Positions 10,838-20,361 of a DNA stretch of 21,568 nt are shown piece after piece. The notes under the pieces are model-generated. The model made no database searches. It was not told where the DNA came from and saw only the letters and a list, made by a program, of their open reading frames with translations. Source of the stretch: Elysia marginata (lineage: Eukaryota > Mollusca > Gastropoda > Plakobranchidae); the NCBI GenBank assembly GCA_019649035.1, contig BMAT01007929.1:544517-566084 (forward strand). The letters are read 5' to 3'. Position 1 is the stretch's first letter, and each line of letters opens with the position of its first letter. The position numbers and the translations under genes were made by a program.

Positions 10838-11382
10838 CTGCAAGGCAGAAGAAATTGGTGTTTTACCAAGCTGAGATATAGGTCAGATCAGTTCTCATAT
10901 CTGTTGCAGAAAAATAGTTTTATTTTTTTAAACCCTATGACCTAATTAAACACATTCTTTATATGCTGTGTGAGTAATCTATTTGGCACTGCAGTTTACT
11001 TTCTACCAAGCTCAAGAAAGGTCTGGGTTGCTAAGTATCAGTTTTTTAAAATGATACCTAAATAAACAGTGAGGCCATTTGATCATAATATAAAACCAAT
11101 GTTTTTCCATTCTTCAAAAATTTTAAATTGTTACGTTGGTAACATATTTTAATTAAAAGTTCTATGATTTATTAGCAATTTTCCTGGTGTCCTTCATGTT
11201 CATGACAGCATGCAGAGATCATTACCACTATGAAATACTTTGCCGCCAACTTTCAAAGTTGGGCATCTGACCACTGTATTCTCTCCAGACTCTTCATTAC
11301 CAAAATAAGGTTGGGAAAAAAATCTTTTTACCTCCTTGCAGTTTACATTGAATTTAAAGATTTTGACTTGCCCTTGACTTAC

Positions 11383-11545
11383 TTAAAGCATGATTTGTCT
11401 TCTGAATGTTCTGTATGTCTGATATGCTGTCATCTATAAACTCCAACTTCTCTGATCTGTCATGTTCTCTGCCTTGCAACATGCGTAGCCAAATCAGCTT
11501 TCCTCTTGGTCTTTTTTTATGATCTGTCAGTTTTAGACATGGCAT
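11383..11545 (-). CDS. Candidate exon of an unknown minus-strand gene
   Basis: An ATG frame from 11545 runs 54 codons and one base to a perfect donor GTAAGT (complement of 11377-11382). It begins MPCLKLTDHKKRPRGK, which is basic, and continues with SEKLEFIDDSISDIQNIQKT, which could form a helix. Its outgoing phase matches the candidate terminal exon at 10797-10837. Stops lie just upstream of the ATG, so either this is the start codon or an acceptor lies within the first part. No family is recognised. Chance is possible. Confidence 0.22.
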
Positions 11546-12309
11546 TTTTTTTATTAAAAGTTACATTTTTAAAAATGTATTTTTATCTTGACTAGATACA
11601 TTTTGATAATGGCTCTATAAGTTTTGCCATACAAAGATGGAAGGGGCCACCACAGAAACTAATATAAAAACCGACAAAAATAAAACAACCTTGCACTCAC
11701 TAAGTAAAAACTACCTCTCTAACACTGAGCATGCTCAGTCAAAGCAATAGATTAACTAGAATACAAGAGTATAACAATCTTTTTACAAAGCAGGTTTTGC
11801 TCTACAAGTAATGTGAAGAAAACTGAAACAAACTTATATTAGATGTTGAATTTTTAAAAGAAATTATAGATGGAGAATGACAAAAATAACTTAGATGTTA
11901 ATGAAACATAATTTTAGTCAAATTTTAAAAAGTGGGATGTATGGAGTGTAACAAGAAAAAAAAAGAAATCACCTTAGTTTAGGGTTTTTTCCATGGTAAC
12001 AAGCAAAAAAAGGTTTTCCAATCATTGACTACTTATTTCTACAATCCTGCCAGAACAAAAGATGTGTTTAATTAAAAGAAAAAAGAAACAATTTGGCAAC
12101 AACCATATAAGCACCTAATTTCACCATGCTCATTTCAAGCAAATATTCATGGCAGAATTTTCATTGAGAAAAAGGCAATGCCGTTATAAAAAAAAGGAAA
12201 TATTGCAATGAAAATGAATAACAATATTTTAGATAAGAGCCAAAATTGATAGCATATATTTTTGTCATTGTTGGCCCATAACCATGAAAAAAAGATAGTT
12301 TAGAGAGCC

Positions 12310-12660
12310 TCATGACACGTTACAGTGAAGCCAAAGTAAGATTCAAAAGTTTAGCGTGACTCAACCCCACCTATAGCGCCCGCCGTCGCCCAATTGAACC
12401 ACACTATTGTGTACCTTTATCGCCTGAACCCCATTGCTTTCGTAGTGTACTTTCGGTAGCTTAGTAACCCCGGAAATCTCGTCTGAAATTTCGCGAAAAC
12501 CTCTTCTTCTTTTAGAGGAGATCTCAAGCGTTATTCAGGATATTTTTATTTCACTCTTGGTCCACAAATAAGCTGAACTGGGTCCGTTGAAGTTGACATT
12601 TTTTCAGTACGATTTTGCACAGATTTCTAGACCTAGATTCTAGATCTAGATGCGTCCGAT
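12310..12660. other. CpG-rich island, possible promoter or 5' exon region
   Basis: Strikingly richer in CpG than the surrounding AT-rich DNA, including GCGCCCGCCGTCGCCC (about 12376-12391), TTCGCGAAAA and CCCCGG. On the minus strand an ATG in an AAAAAATGTC context near 12599 opens a 17-codon frame (MSTSTDPVQLICGPRVK), and a second open stretch follows (about 36 codons, LKEEEVFAKFQTRFPGLL). It may be the 5' end of a minus-strand gene that includes the candidate exons at 11383-11545 and 10797-10837, or an insertion of foreign composition. No core promoter element is certain. Confidence 0.3.
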
Positions 12661-13583
12661 ATGCATGATTTACCTCCCTCTCTTAGGGACAGGGCTTGAA
12701 CTGGGCTAGTGGGCATAGGGGGATTGAGTTAAGATAGTTTTTTTTTTATTATTTGGCCTATAAGTCCATTTACAAACTCCATTTAACTTTAACAATAAAA
12801 GCTTTAACTTTAAGCAATTATGCATCATAAATTATTTGTAAAAAGTTTTTGTATGGTGTATTTTATATGCAAAGTTTTAACATTTGCAATGCACTATGTA
12901 AAGCACTATCAAGTACTGCTCTTATGGGTAACAAGCGTTGCAAACTAATTATCATTATCAATACATCCGAGAAGTTCTTTTTTAGTCTTATCTTTGCACA
13001 TTTCTGTAAACTATAGAATGAAGAGAGAAAAAGATTATAGCCTTCGACACATTTTTACAGCGTGATATATTGTAACATGTTAAGATGGGCCTTTATGGGC
13101 CTATATTTCTTTGAGGTTTTTATCTTCCTCATAGTTAAATAATGTAATGTATTTCACAGTATGTTTTAGGTATTTTAATTGGCAGGTAAAATACAGTTGA
13201 GTTTTTTTTTAACAGGGTTAGGGGTGAAAGGGAATTTTGGAAATTAACATGAATGAGACTTCGGTTAATAATTTCAAAGAAAATATTACATCTGAGAAAA
13301 TAAATTAATATTCAGAGAGTTTATTCAAAACAAGATTATTTCAAGAACTCCACTTATAGCTAGAGCAATGCCGGAACGTTGTTGGTCCATTGATGTTTAA
13401 TCTAGCTCCCACTGTAACACCAATAGCTACTTAAGTATCTTATCCAATGAGGGTAAATAGGGTTATAAAACTTTTAGCTAAAAAGGCAGAAACCCAAATT
13501 TCTAAGATTGTATGTATTTAAAAATTTTCCCTATTGCATTTTCCAGGGAAATAAAATTTAAATATGTTTTAAACGGAAATTGT
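12661..13583. other. Non-coding stretch downstream of TRAPPC8
   Basis: No exon or repeat family is recognised. It lies beyond the proposed TRAPPC8 polyadenylation signal and before the CpG-rich island. Confidence 0.4.
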
Positions 13584-13589
13584 TTTATT
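13584..13589 (-). terminator. Candidate TRAPPC8 polyadenylation signal
   Basis: AATAAA on the minus strand, about 385 nt after the TRAPPC8 stop codon. This would give a 3' UTR of roughly 400 nt. Other weaker signals occur further away. Confidence 0.35.
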
Positions 13590-13971
13590 TGCCGGTATGA
13601 TTGTATTATATATAACTATCTAATTTTGTCCCTTTACAAAGACCAAAGATGAAACAAGTCTTCTCTCTTTCTTAGTACTATTAAAGGCTTGTAGTCTTCA
13701 TCAAATAAGTTAAAAGGTACCATAATGAGAAAACACTTCACCGATACTGATAATCCCTGAAGCTAGCAAAAAAGATCCTGCAAGAAAATTTCAAGAACAT
13801 CTAAGGTGTCCAATAATATGAGAAAGAAAAAACATGCATATGGGTTGAATGCAAAAGAATCATACACCAATTCTCTTTTCAACTCTAAACACACCTATAT
13901 TTAACTAACATATATTTACTTTTTCAAAAAAAAAGTTACACTCACTTCTTCTACAAAGCAAAATTGAGCTA

Positions 13972-14993
13972 CTAAGAAGAGGCTGATGAATCTACCAGAG
14001 TAACAATGCTGGGAGTGCTGTGCCTCTGAAGAATCATCTGGGACTGGTCTGAGCTGAATGTTACAAATATGGACAGGCAATTGACATTGTAAGTTCCTGG
14101 TCGGGTCATTCCGGCCCTGAGGGAGAGAGTTGAACTTTGACCTTTCTCAAGGGTCAAAGAGGCCTGGGTTAGACCTACCCATCTCATGGAGGGGACAGTT
14201 GATCCTGTAACCCCTAAACCCTGTTGGCTTTGACTGTCAGGGCTTGCTACCACTGTCCCTGGATTGGAAACGAAGCTCTCTGGGCTCTTGCCTGTGTCCA
14301 CCATAACAGTAACTTCTTTGCCAGAATGGTTTTGAAGGGTAAGTGTGACTGGCACCAAACAGAGACCCTTGTCAAAGGGATGGGATCTCTGATGGGCGTG
14401 GGAAAATGAGTATGACACAAGCTTTGTGCTGATCTCAGGGTCCAGACTGTTTGCTCCTGCAGTTCCACCAAAACTGTCGTCTGCCTTGGAATTTGAATCC
14501 CGACGTATGAATTTTAGAGCTGGTCTGGTGTTTTTAGCTGCCCAAGCTGCACCTGATGAGGAGGAGGTGAGGCTGGACATGGATGCTGGAACTGGGTAGG
14601 ACATGGCCACTGTGTTGAGGCGATTGATGTGTACATGGTGTTGCCCAACTACAATTCGCATTTGGCCAGACTCCTGGACTGCCCAAGCCTTCCAGAGGAA
14701 AACGAGTGTAAGTTTGAGGTACACTGCTGACTCAAGAGTTCCTGAACCAGGGGTGGCATCTGTTGATATCATTGAGGATGACATGATACTCTTTCCCCTC
14801 ATGGCCCCTGGATTATTGCTGCCACTCCCAAACCCAGGTGGTGAGGGAAAGTCTGAGTTACCACAGTCACTACCAGTCAATGCCTGATGCCGTAGCCAGC
14901 TACGCCAATAGAAGTCTGAACAAGGACTGCACGAGGTATTTACTTGGTCACGATCAAATGCCACTTCACTAAAGACTAGATTTCCAATTGTTT
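13972..14993 (-). CDS. TRAPPC8: TRAPPC8, last coding exon (C-terminus)
   Basis: TRAPPC8 is a large subunit of TRAPP III, a tethering and Rab1/Ypt1-activating complex acting in ER-Golgi traffic and autophagy. The exon encodes about 340 residues to a TAG stop. Conserved islands as I remember the animal protein: a WKAWAV...GQHHV segment (exon residues about 101-121), HPFDKGLCLVPVTLTLQN (about 205-222) and the final RPGTYNVNCLSIFVTFSSDQ (about 298-317). A low-complexity Ser/Gly/Pro stretch (about 45-80) and another Ser-rich stretch (about 138-148) separate them. The open frame continues to 15033, but the acceptor CTTGTTCTTCTTTCAG just above 14993 sets the exon start. It enters after one base of a Glu codon, matching the upstream exon. 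The reading frame is undamaged, so the gene looks functional. Confidence 0.87.
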
Positions 14994-15130
14994 CTGAAAG
15001 AAGAACAAGAAAGTTTTTATCATTTAAAGACACTGTTCAAAGATACAACATAACAAATTTAAGATACATAAGGAACTAAAATCTGCTTATGCATGTCTAA
15101 TGTTCATCAAACTATCACAAACCAGATATA

Positions 15131-15204
15131 CAGTAGAATCCCTTTAAACCGAAATTTTGGGGTCCTTCTAATCCATTTCGGTTTAAAGTCATTTTGGTTT
15201 AAAA
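15131..15204 (+). repeat. Pogo-like left TIR and subterminal motif copies
   Basis: The core motif TTTCGGTTTAAAG occurs inverted at 15142-15154 and direct at 15176-15188. A variant, TTTTGGTTTAAAA, is at 15192-15204. Repeated end motifs like these are plausible transposase-binding sites. Confidence 0.7.
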
Positions 15205-15295
15205 TAGGTCCGTTTTATATATGAATTTTAAAAGGAAATAATCGAGCCCCAAAACTGCAAAATCACAAGTTGTCTCCCACGGACATAATGTGTGT

Positions 15296-15823
15296 TCATT
15301 TGTTGATTGTTGATTGTTTTTTTCGTTTTTGTTTTGTTTTCCTCTGTTTGAACTTTTCCACCCAACTGAGAGTAGAGGTAAAATTAAAGTTCATTAGTTG
15401 TGCTATTTCCGCTGCCTTGCCTATAACAACTGGGCCTGACAATGGAACTTTCATCGCCATCGCTTGGCGAAACCAGGCAAACACTGCATCCTCTAGTTCT
15501 TCATGACTGCAAAGTCTCGTTTTCTTTGTAGCCAGTCGGAATTTCGAGTCATCACGGGCCTTTTGTAGCTTCTCTCTGTCTTTCAAAATCGTAGACAGCG
15601 TTGAGTTAGGGATGCTGTGTTTCTTGCAGATTTCCGTTTTTGTTAACTTCTTTTCCTCCACTTCGGATAAGATTTGAAGTTTAAATTCAATCGTGTAAGC
15701 ACTGTGCTTTCTTTTGGACTTCTTAACTGAATGCGTGGTTAAAGTGAACCGAAAAGCGCTAGCAACAAAACTGAGACTAAGACTAGAGATTATAAAAATG
15801 AGTATCGCAAGGCAAAATCTCAA
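15296..15823 (-). pseudogene. Pogo/Tigger-like transposase remnant, DNA-binding domains only
   Basis: The open frame of 175 codons holds a CENP-B N-terminal-type helix-turn-helix (about residues 36-85: YTIEFKLQILSEVEEKKLTK, then CKKHSIPNSTLSTILKDREK). A second Tc5/CENP-B-type DNA-binding domain follows (about 105-162: LEDAVFAWFRQAMAMKVPLS, then AAEIAQLMNF and WVEKFKQR). A lysine-rich tail (KTKQKRKKQSTINK) ends at TGA. Full-length relatives continue into a DDE endonuclease domain of several hundred residues, which is absent. The frame opens with TTG and has no ATG before the first helix-turn-helix, so the hydrophobic first 23 residues are probably untranslated leader. It may be translated from a lost upstream start or not at all. 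A bound but non-cutting product could act as a repressor; that is speculation. Confidence 0.8.
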
Positions 15824-16139
15824 ACAGTAATCACAGTAATAACTGCGCTGACTGACATCGGCAGTGTGACACAGTGACGGTGTGTTGTAGGCACGCGCAG
15901 TTGTCTCGATTTAAAGAGAGGCTACAAAGCTTGGTAAATTTGATTGGCCTAGCTCAACGCCTCTCAGTCACACTCTACGTGTGGGGCCCTTCACTGCATC
16001 AGAAAGAAAAGTTCCAATCTCGATGACCGAGTCCCGTTACATCACTGTAACTGTCAGTCAGTTTCAGTACCACAGACAAAACGAGCCCACACACACACAC
16101 ACACCACCCGAGCACAAGCTAGACTAGGTCTCCCCCTCC

Positions 16140-16187
16140 CCTTCCCACTCGGAATCCTTGCTTCCCCTTCCCACTCGGAATCCTTGC
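16140..16187. repeat. 26 bp tandem duplication
   Basis: CCTTCCCACTCGGAATCCTT (plus GC) occurs at 16140-16161 and again at 16166-16187, identical over 22 bp. It lies in the putative 5' region of the pogo-like element, between a CA run (about 16088-16103) and a GA run (about 16326-16339). Confidence 0.8.
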
Positions 16188-16472
16188 TCCCCCATCCCCT
16201 TTTCACTGGTGGTACGCCCCACGGACTGTAGATCTAGATCTAGCTTTAAATCAATCGTCCGGCAAGGGCTCGGGAGTGTTCTTCCCCTTCCCCAAGTTAA
16301 AGGAGTGATGGGAAAACAAAAAGAAAGAGAGAGAGAGAGGAAGTGGACGCTTCAGATTGTTTCGCTTTAAAGCCAGTGCCGCTTAGAAGCATTTTGGTTT
16401 ATCGCATGAATGGTTACAAAGACAAAGAAGAGACTTGTAAAATCTTTTGATTTCTTTACGGATCATCGTATT

Positions 16473-16511
16473 TTTCGGTTTACCGCCTTTCGGTTTAAAG
16501 TAATTCTACTG
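16473..16511 (-). repeat. Pogo-like right TIR and subterminal motif copies
   Basis: TTTCGGTTTA at 16473-16482 and CTTTCGGTTTAAAG at 16487-16500 precede the CTACTG end at 16511. A further variant, ATTTTGGTTTA, lies near 16391. Confidence 0.7.
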
Positions 16512-17441
16512 TAAAATAACTAATTAAATCTACTACTAAATCCAATAATGAGCAAGGGCTGATAAGAAATCTTTTTTTTTTACAAACAATTTTCTAAGCT
16601 TTCAGCTTTCTTAGACTAAGTGTAACATATCAATTATACAAACATGTATATATTGGAATATAGGCTATGTCAAAAGTTTCAAATTTCATAAATCTAATAC
16701 AAAAAATACAACAATTTCCAAAAGTTTTTGATAACAAAACTTGATCACAATTTAACAAAAGAAAAATCAAACACCCAAACATGGACTATGAGCAAAGAAA
16801 GGGATATTTTCAAGTACAGTGAAAGAATAGTGTAAAAACCTATATTTCTTAAAATAGTCTATGACCAATCACAACTTCTAAATAAAGTAAGCCGATAAAA
16901 ATCTGAAGTTTTCTTCTTTTTTTTTCTACAACAATTGGCCCCTTTACGGTTCATTTAAATCAGAACAAGACTTCAAATCTGTCATTCATCTAAAATCATA
17001 TACACCTTCTAATTAATGATTACCCTTCTTAAAAAATACATGTATTGATTAATGTTTGACTGTGACATTTAACAAGACTATGTGAAGCCTTCCCACCAAA
17101 CAAGTCAATTTGTGCTGATGTTCAATGTTAGAAAATAGATAATTTCTACCAAAAGGTTAAAATTCTACTAAAAATAAAATTAATTTTTACATACAACGAT
17201 TGAAATGATCTCATTTAACAAGAGGACTGGTTGATGAACTAAAAATATTTCATGATGAGAAATCTTTGCCTTCATTTTTCTCTATTTTATTGGCAATGGG
17301 TCTTGATGATCCAATACCTTCCATATGCAGTAACTCAGGTCATAATCAAAATATCAAAACAGCTTTTTCATTGCCTCAAAAGGCTTTTTTAAAGAACAAT
17401 ATGATTATATGTATACCTCTCAATGTCAAAACTCAGTAACA

Positions 17442-17795
17442 GGGGCAGCGTGGCAGAGTGGTTAGCGCGTCGGACTTGCGATCTGGAGGTCGTGGGTTCG
17501 ATTCCCCACGTGTCATGTTGCAATTGCCTTGGGAAAGCGATTTACCCTAACTTTCCCCAGTCCACCCACCTGTAAAACGGGTACCTGGCTAAAGGCAGTG
17601 CTTGAAATTTGTGGAATGTTAGTATTTGAGCGCCTAACAGGCTGCCGTACTGTAATGCTCTGAAATATGAGTTGAATTGGCTCTAGTGTGTATAGGCCTG
17701 CTGGGGTAAATATGTAAAGTCATGAGACTGCCTCCGGCGGTGTAGGACTCTAAACATATTTATTATTTATTATTTATTATTATTATTATTATTAA
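17442..17795 (+). mobile_element. tRNA-derived SINE with TTATT tail
   Basis: The head carries a Pol III A box (TGGCAGAGTGGTTAGCGCG) and B box (GGTTCGATTCC) at tRNA spacing. An anticodon-like 7 nt loop reads TGC in the alanine register. A non-tRNA body of about 240 bp follows, including TCCACCCACCTGTAAAACGG and GGTACCTGGC, and then a (TTATT)n/(ATT)n tail. This head-body-tail layout is that of a retroposed tRNA-SINE. The body resembles conserved central domains of invertebrate SINEs, but I cannot assign a family. It lies antisense in the TRAPPC8 intron. Possible target duplication is only about TAACA. Confidence 0.85.
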
Positions 17796-18100
17796 CAATG
17801 TTTATTTTTTGCCAAGGGTGCCAGCAAAAAATTTCCCCAGCCCTGAAACTGCTATTCCTACAATTTCCAATCCCAGAAAAAGAACCTTTCAAGTTTAATC
17901 ATGCTGTTAAGGTGTGCACCCATTTAGTTCCCCCTTACATTACATGCTTGGGGTTAAGCAGTGAATACCATTCTAAACCCATGGGTGCCGCTCAAATTTT
18001 CTAAAACTAAATGTAACTGAAAATCCTATCCTTGATTCTCGTGTTCATAAACATTTATATGAAATGTGTCAATAGGGCGTTCTTATCATTGTTCAAGGGA

Positions 18101-18173
18101 TTGATCTTGTTCAAATTGTGTGTTCATTTAGTTTCTCAGGTTAAAAACGGAAAATAACTGAAAAATGGCATCC
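18101..18173. repeat. Dispersed repeat, copy 1
   Basis: Shares ATCTTGTTCAAATT, GGAAAATAACTGAAAA and a terminal CATCC, in the same order and spacing, with 20279-20361. I estimate about three-quarters identity by eye. Confidence 0.6.
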
Positions 18174-18464
18174 CTGTAAATCCTTATCTACAATGATGGG
18201 AAGAACACTCATCAGACCCTCTTGAAAAATGAGTTGATTGGGGTGAACTTCAAATTCTTTGATGACGTTGGATGTCATAAATTTCTTCTATCCATTGTAA
18301 CCTCTGACAGTTTTCCACAAACTTCATGGCTAGGCCTTCTTCACGAAATTGATAATGGAGCTCCAATAAGCTTAGATCAGATTCTCAGGACTGGGATAAG
18401 GTCAGGATGTACTCAGCTGAAATGTTGGGATTGAGGGGCGAGGCCTCAGCCTCTATATGGGCAC

Positions 18465-18850
18465 AAGAGAGGGAAAGAGAGTCAAAGACTCAGGGGTTAG
18501 AGGTCTCAGTACGTAAATGAAAACAAGGTTTGAGAGAGGGGGGGTCTAACTTAAGATTTGTGAAAAGGTCTACCCAGAGATGCGTACAGAAAAAGGACAT
18601 ACAGAGAGTCAAAGACAGAGGGGTATCAGGATCGTTAAAGAAATCAAATTTCAAGAGAGAGAGAGAAGGAGAGGGAAAAAGAGAAATAGAGATCTAATTT
18701 TAGGTTTATAGAAAGGCCTATCCAGAAATGCTTACAGGAGAGGGACAGAGAGGTATCAGGCACGTTAAAAAAATCAAAGTTTAGGGAGAGAGACACACAC
18801 ACACACAAGTAAAAGAAAAAAAGTTATGTAAAACTAGATCTAGAAGTCTC
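18465..18850. repeat. Diverged purine-rich tandem repeat, unit about 127-138 bp
   Basis: Recurring landmarks in order: AAAGACTCAGGGG / AAAGACAGAGGGG, then GGTATCAGG (18622, 18752), and GGTCTACCCAGAGATGCGTA / GGCCTATCCAGAAATGCTTA (18577, 18715). Spacing between copies is 127-138 bp and about 2.5 to 3 copies are visible. GAGAGA and CACACA runs lie between them. The plus strand is strongly purine-rich. Confidence 0.6.
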
Positions 18851-19523
18851 AGAACCCAGAGGTAGGCAGAGGGGAGATACAGACAAAAAGTCCGAGATAG
18901 AGAGGAGCATCCAGGGAAAGGGAATTTTGCCATTTTCGGAGGAGAGAGAAAAAGGGGATTGAACAAGTGAGGATATAAATTTGAGAAAAGGGCACCTGAG
19001 AACGATCACAGGCGATGAAAGAAGATAAAGGGCGCAGCAGAGTGGAAGGGAAAGCAGGTAAACAGTGCTGCTTGTTTTCTTTCCTGGCAACGCTTACTTG
19101 TGCGAGTGTGAGCAACTAGGGTCAGAATATTATATTGTTGAGCGGAAAAAATTGTTTACCCGGTAAGCTTAGGCCTACGGCATATAATATTGTCATCTCG
19201 GCAACTTAGGCCTTGATTAGCCCATATTTTTTTTCTGATCTCGAAAACTGATCAGCACAAAAAAATTATTCCCGGATGCAAATTTCCCGGAAATCTCGGT
19301 GGAAAGATCGGTAAAACCTAAAATTCCGGGACATCCCGGAGAACTGGCACGCTTGCCTCCCGTATAAATATAAAAACCATGTATATTTTTTCACCTGCAA
19401 AGTGTAGGCGGCCGATTAGATCTGCATGTTGGCAGGAATTTCATTTTTAACACTAAAGTTAAGGGAAATTACAAAGCAAAAATTATTATCTGACACAATG
19501 CCTCCACAGAGCCAATAACGAAC

Positions 19524-19592
19524 CTGTTTTCTGATCTTGTTTAAGACCCTTCATGACTAGCTGGAGAGTCTCTCTACTTCCAAGACGAACAC
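19524..19592 (-). CDS. TRAPPC8: TRAPPC8, penultimate coding exon
   Basis: A 69 nt exon. Its acceptor (TTAATTTACACTACTAG) is immediately above 19592 and its donor GTTCGT immediately below 19524. It enters and leaves in phase 1, so it joins seamlessly to the exons on both sides. The product is VRLGSRETLQLVMKGLKQDQ plus KT, continuing directly into ETIGNLVF in the last exon. The match of both phases and both splice sites is the main evidence. The text itself is too short to identify alone. Confidence 0.8.
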
Positions 19593-19646
19593 CTAGTAGT
19601 GTAAATTAAGCAGAAAAAAATGTTCTTACAATCATAAAAACATACA

Positions 19647-20113
19647 CAGTAGAAACCTATTAAGTTGAATCTATAGGGCATGAACATTAACTTTGAATTG
19701 AGAGGATTTGAATTATATATCAAAGTTTTTTGATTACTTAGTTACTTCTTTTGCTATATACTATTAATGATATCCTCTCTCACCCTGACCTTGCAGAAAC
19801 GCAAAAACAAAATGATCATGTAGGCCATAAACAACTCTGTGTGGGTTGTGGGGTGGCAAATTTATGTAGATATAGTTTATTATAAGACTTACATGCCTTG
19901 GAGAAGAAAAACAGATAGAAAACAGCAGGAAAACCTTCTATAGGCAGCAATATGAATTTTAAATTAGGCAAATATCAACTTCATTAATTTTTTAATTAAG
20001 AGATCAAATCTAACAATGCTAAAGACAAAACACAAAATAAAAACCTCACACTTTAAAAAATTTGAATTATGAGAATTTTGAATTATAAGACTTTGATTTT
20101 GGGGATTCCATTG
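19647..20113. mobile_element. Short pogo-like MITE candidate
   Basis: The left end CAGTAGAAACC and the reverse complement of the right end, CAATGGAATCCCC, resemble the ends of the pogo-like element at 15131. TA follows the right end (20114-20115); on the left, TA is two bases away from CAGT. AT-rich subterminal repeats of TTTGAATTA type occur at both sides (about 19692-19725 and 20059-20096). No reading frame. It is probably non-autonomous, about 467 bp. Confidence 0.55.
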
Positions 20114-20278
20114 TAAGTTAAACATGTAAATATGCTTCAACCATTTTCACATCCCAAAAATCATTAATGCCACCCACATTATCTAGGAATAACTGAAAAT
20201 TCTGGCACTACACTCTTGCTTAAATGAAAATATATAAAATGTCTTATTTGGGGCACTGAATTTTTTTTATTAATTAGA

Positions 20279-20361
20279 TCAATCTTGTTCAAATTTGTGC
20301 GTTTATTCATTTACTTAGTGTGGAAAAAAAAAAAAAGGAAAATAACTGAAAAGTGTCATCC
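20279..20361. repeat. Dispersed repeat, copy 2
   Basis: Direct-orientation partner of 18101-18173. It is slightly longer because of an A-run (about 20324-20336). The two copies flank the 69 nt TRAPPC8 exon. Confidence 0.6.

Larger units (their letters stand above)
15131..16511 (-). mobile_element. Pogo/Tigger-like DNA transposon, internally deleted
   Basis: A 1381 bp element with inverted ends. The left begins CAGTAGAATCCCTTTAAACC; the right, reverse-complemented, begins CAGTAGAATTACTTTAAACC. Both are flanked by TA (15129-15130 and 16512-16513). CAGT ends with TA duplication and a CENP-B-type reading frame are the pogo/Tigger signature. The coding strand is minus, the same as TRAPPC8. The DDE catalytic domain is missing: the reading frame stops just after the second DNA-binding domain, about 165 bp from the left end. 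The half upstream of the ORF (about 15850-16380) is GC-richer and has CA and GA microsatellites and a 26 bp duplication. Confidence 0.85.
14994..19523 (-). other. TRAPPC8: TRAPPC8 last intron (repeat-rich)
   Basis: A 4530 bp phase-1 intron bounded by donor GTTCGT (complement of 19518-19523) and a pyrimidine-rich acceptor at 14994. It contains the pogo-like element, the SINE, the purine-rich tandem repeat and one dispersed-repeat copy. 16514-17441, 17796-18100 and 18174-18464 are AT-rich with nothing recognised. 18850-19400 holds purine-rich and then CCCGGA-containing sequence of unknown origin. Confidence 0.8.

Noticed and set aside
14224-14887. Open frames on the plus strand and in other minus frames within 13972-15033
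   Set aside because: They are shadows of the TRAPPC8 last exon, which has conserved motifs and phase-matched splice partners.
15755-15823. A signal peptide on the pogo-like ORF
   Set aside because: The hydrophobic stretch starts at TTG, precedes a DNA-binding transposase domain and is best explained as untranslated leader.
17444-17516. A functional tRNA gene (alanine-like TGC anticodon loop)
   Set aside because: The tRNA-like head is joined to a long SINE body and a TTATT tail, and a proper paired acceptor end is not seen.
18781-19115. Three overlapping minus-strand frames of 61-88 codons
   Set aside because: They translate purine-rich low-complexity repeat DNA into Ser/Leu/Pro-rich text with no domain.
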